Shown here: positions 13,793 through 13,928 of the stretch, piece after piece
Layout: each line of letters begins with the position of its first letter
How positions within the stretch are numbered: the stretch's first letter is position 1
Assembly (NCBI GenBank): GCA_041689775.1
Contig: JBDNFP010000225.1
Coordinates: 1 to 13,928 of the forward strand
DNA: 13,928 nt
DNA from: JBDNFP01 sp041689775
GTDB lineage: Bacteria; Bacteroidota; Bacteroidia; Cytophagales; Spirosomataceae
Reading direction: 5' to 3'
The notes under the pieces: model-generated
What the model was told of the DNA's origin: nothing
The model's database searches: none
What the model saw: only the letters and a program-made list of their open reading frames with translations
Translations under genes and position numbers: made by a program

Positions 13793-13928
13793 GGACTTTC
13801 GCAAATCATGCGAATTTAATAGTTGGCCGGGTCAGTTGCGTGCGCAAATAATCACTTAGCAAACCATACTTCAATTGATAAACAGTTGTCTGACAGTCGT
13901 AAGCGATCTGCGTAAGCCTGAGCCAAAC
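13793..13928. mobile_element. Apparent end of an insertion sequence (partial)
   Basis: The segment starts where the downstream repeat breaks off. It opens with GGACTTTCGCAAATCATGCG, which contains a small inverted repeat, TTCGCA-N5-TGCGAA (13798-13814). A minus-strand ORF ends 13 bp inside, which is the compact layout typical of an insertion sequence with a transposase stop within or next to the terminal repeat. The rest lies beyond the window, and no matching terminal repeat can be checked. Confidence 0.35.
13806..13928 (-). CDS. C-terminal end of an unidentified minus-strand ORF, possible transposase
   Basis: The minus strand is open from the window edge to a TGA at 13808-13806, giving 40 residues that end QLKYGLLSDYLRTQLTRPTIKFA, basic and mostly helical in appearance. 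I do not recognise the family. The position just inside an apparent insertion boundary suggests a transposase C-terminus. Forty open codons can occur by chance, so the call is tentative. Confidence 0.35.
   Translation of the reverse strand, partial: VWLRLTQIAYDCQTTVYQLKYGLLSDYLRTQLTRPTIKFA

Overview
The window looks like chromosomal DNA from a Bacteroidota bacterium, most likely the Cytophagales (Spirosoma/Dyadobacter/Runella-like). This rests on four things: the very large permeases of the two-module MacB/FtsX type, which these genomes carry as big paralogue families; translation starts with poor or no Shine-Dalgarno sequence; a four-helix-bundle (23S rRNA intervening-sequence type) ORF between transporter genes; and moderate, uneven GC. 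The genus is inference, because no rRNA or other phylogenetic marker is present.

Layout. 1-95: the 5' end of an IS630-like transposase on the minus strand, cut by the window edge. 96-436: a regulatory region with two tandem dyads (TGTYC-N6-GRACA, centres 20 bp apart) about 70-100 bp upstream of a good sigma-54 (-24/-12) promoter. 437-1750: an HlyD/MacA-type periplasmic adaptor. 1757-2363: a four-helix-bundle ORF on the minus strand (apparent ATG lost to ATA), flanked by inverted copies of a TTAGGT-rich repeat. 2370-3047: a MacB/LolD-type ABC ATPase. 3048-3528: a purine/pyrimidine hairpin repeat followed by what may be a decayed ORF. 3529-13673: four consecutive large permeases of about 800 residues each (3529-5979, 6060-8444, 8547-10976, 11220-13673). 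Hairpin repeats separate the last three and follow the last one. 13793-13928: the apparent end of an insertion sequence with the C-terminus of a minus-strand ORF.

How the genes work together. The adaptor, the single ATPase and the four permeases form a same-strand tripartite ABC efflux/export locus. The ATPase would energise membrane units made by the permeases, each of which looks like two MacB membrane modules in one chain. The adaptor would link them across the periplasm to a TolC-type channel that is not encoded here. The sigma-54 promoter with upstream dyads implies control by an enhancer-binding response regulator, which must lie outside the window. The substrate cannot be read from sequence.

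Most unusual structure. At least five intergenic hairpin-like repeats have one purine-rich and one pyrimidine-rich arm and sit between stop and start codons of the cassette. A further inverted-repeat pair brackets the four-helix-bundle ORF, and its right arm has been captured as an in-frame upstream start for the ATPase. The C-terminal portions of the permeases, together with downstream DNA for the last three, are far more alike than the rest of the genes, which suggests gene conversion or serial duplication.
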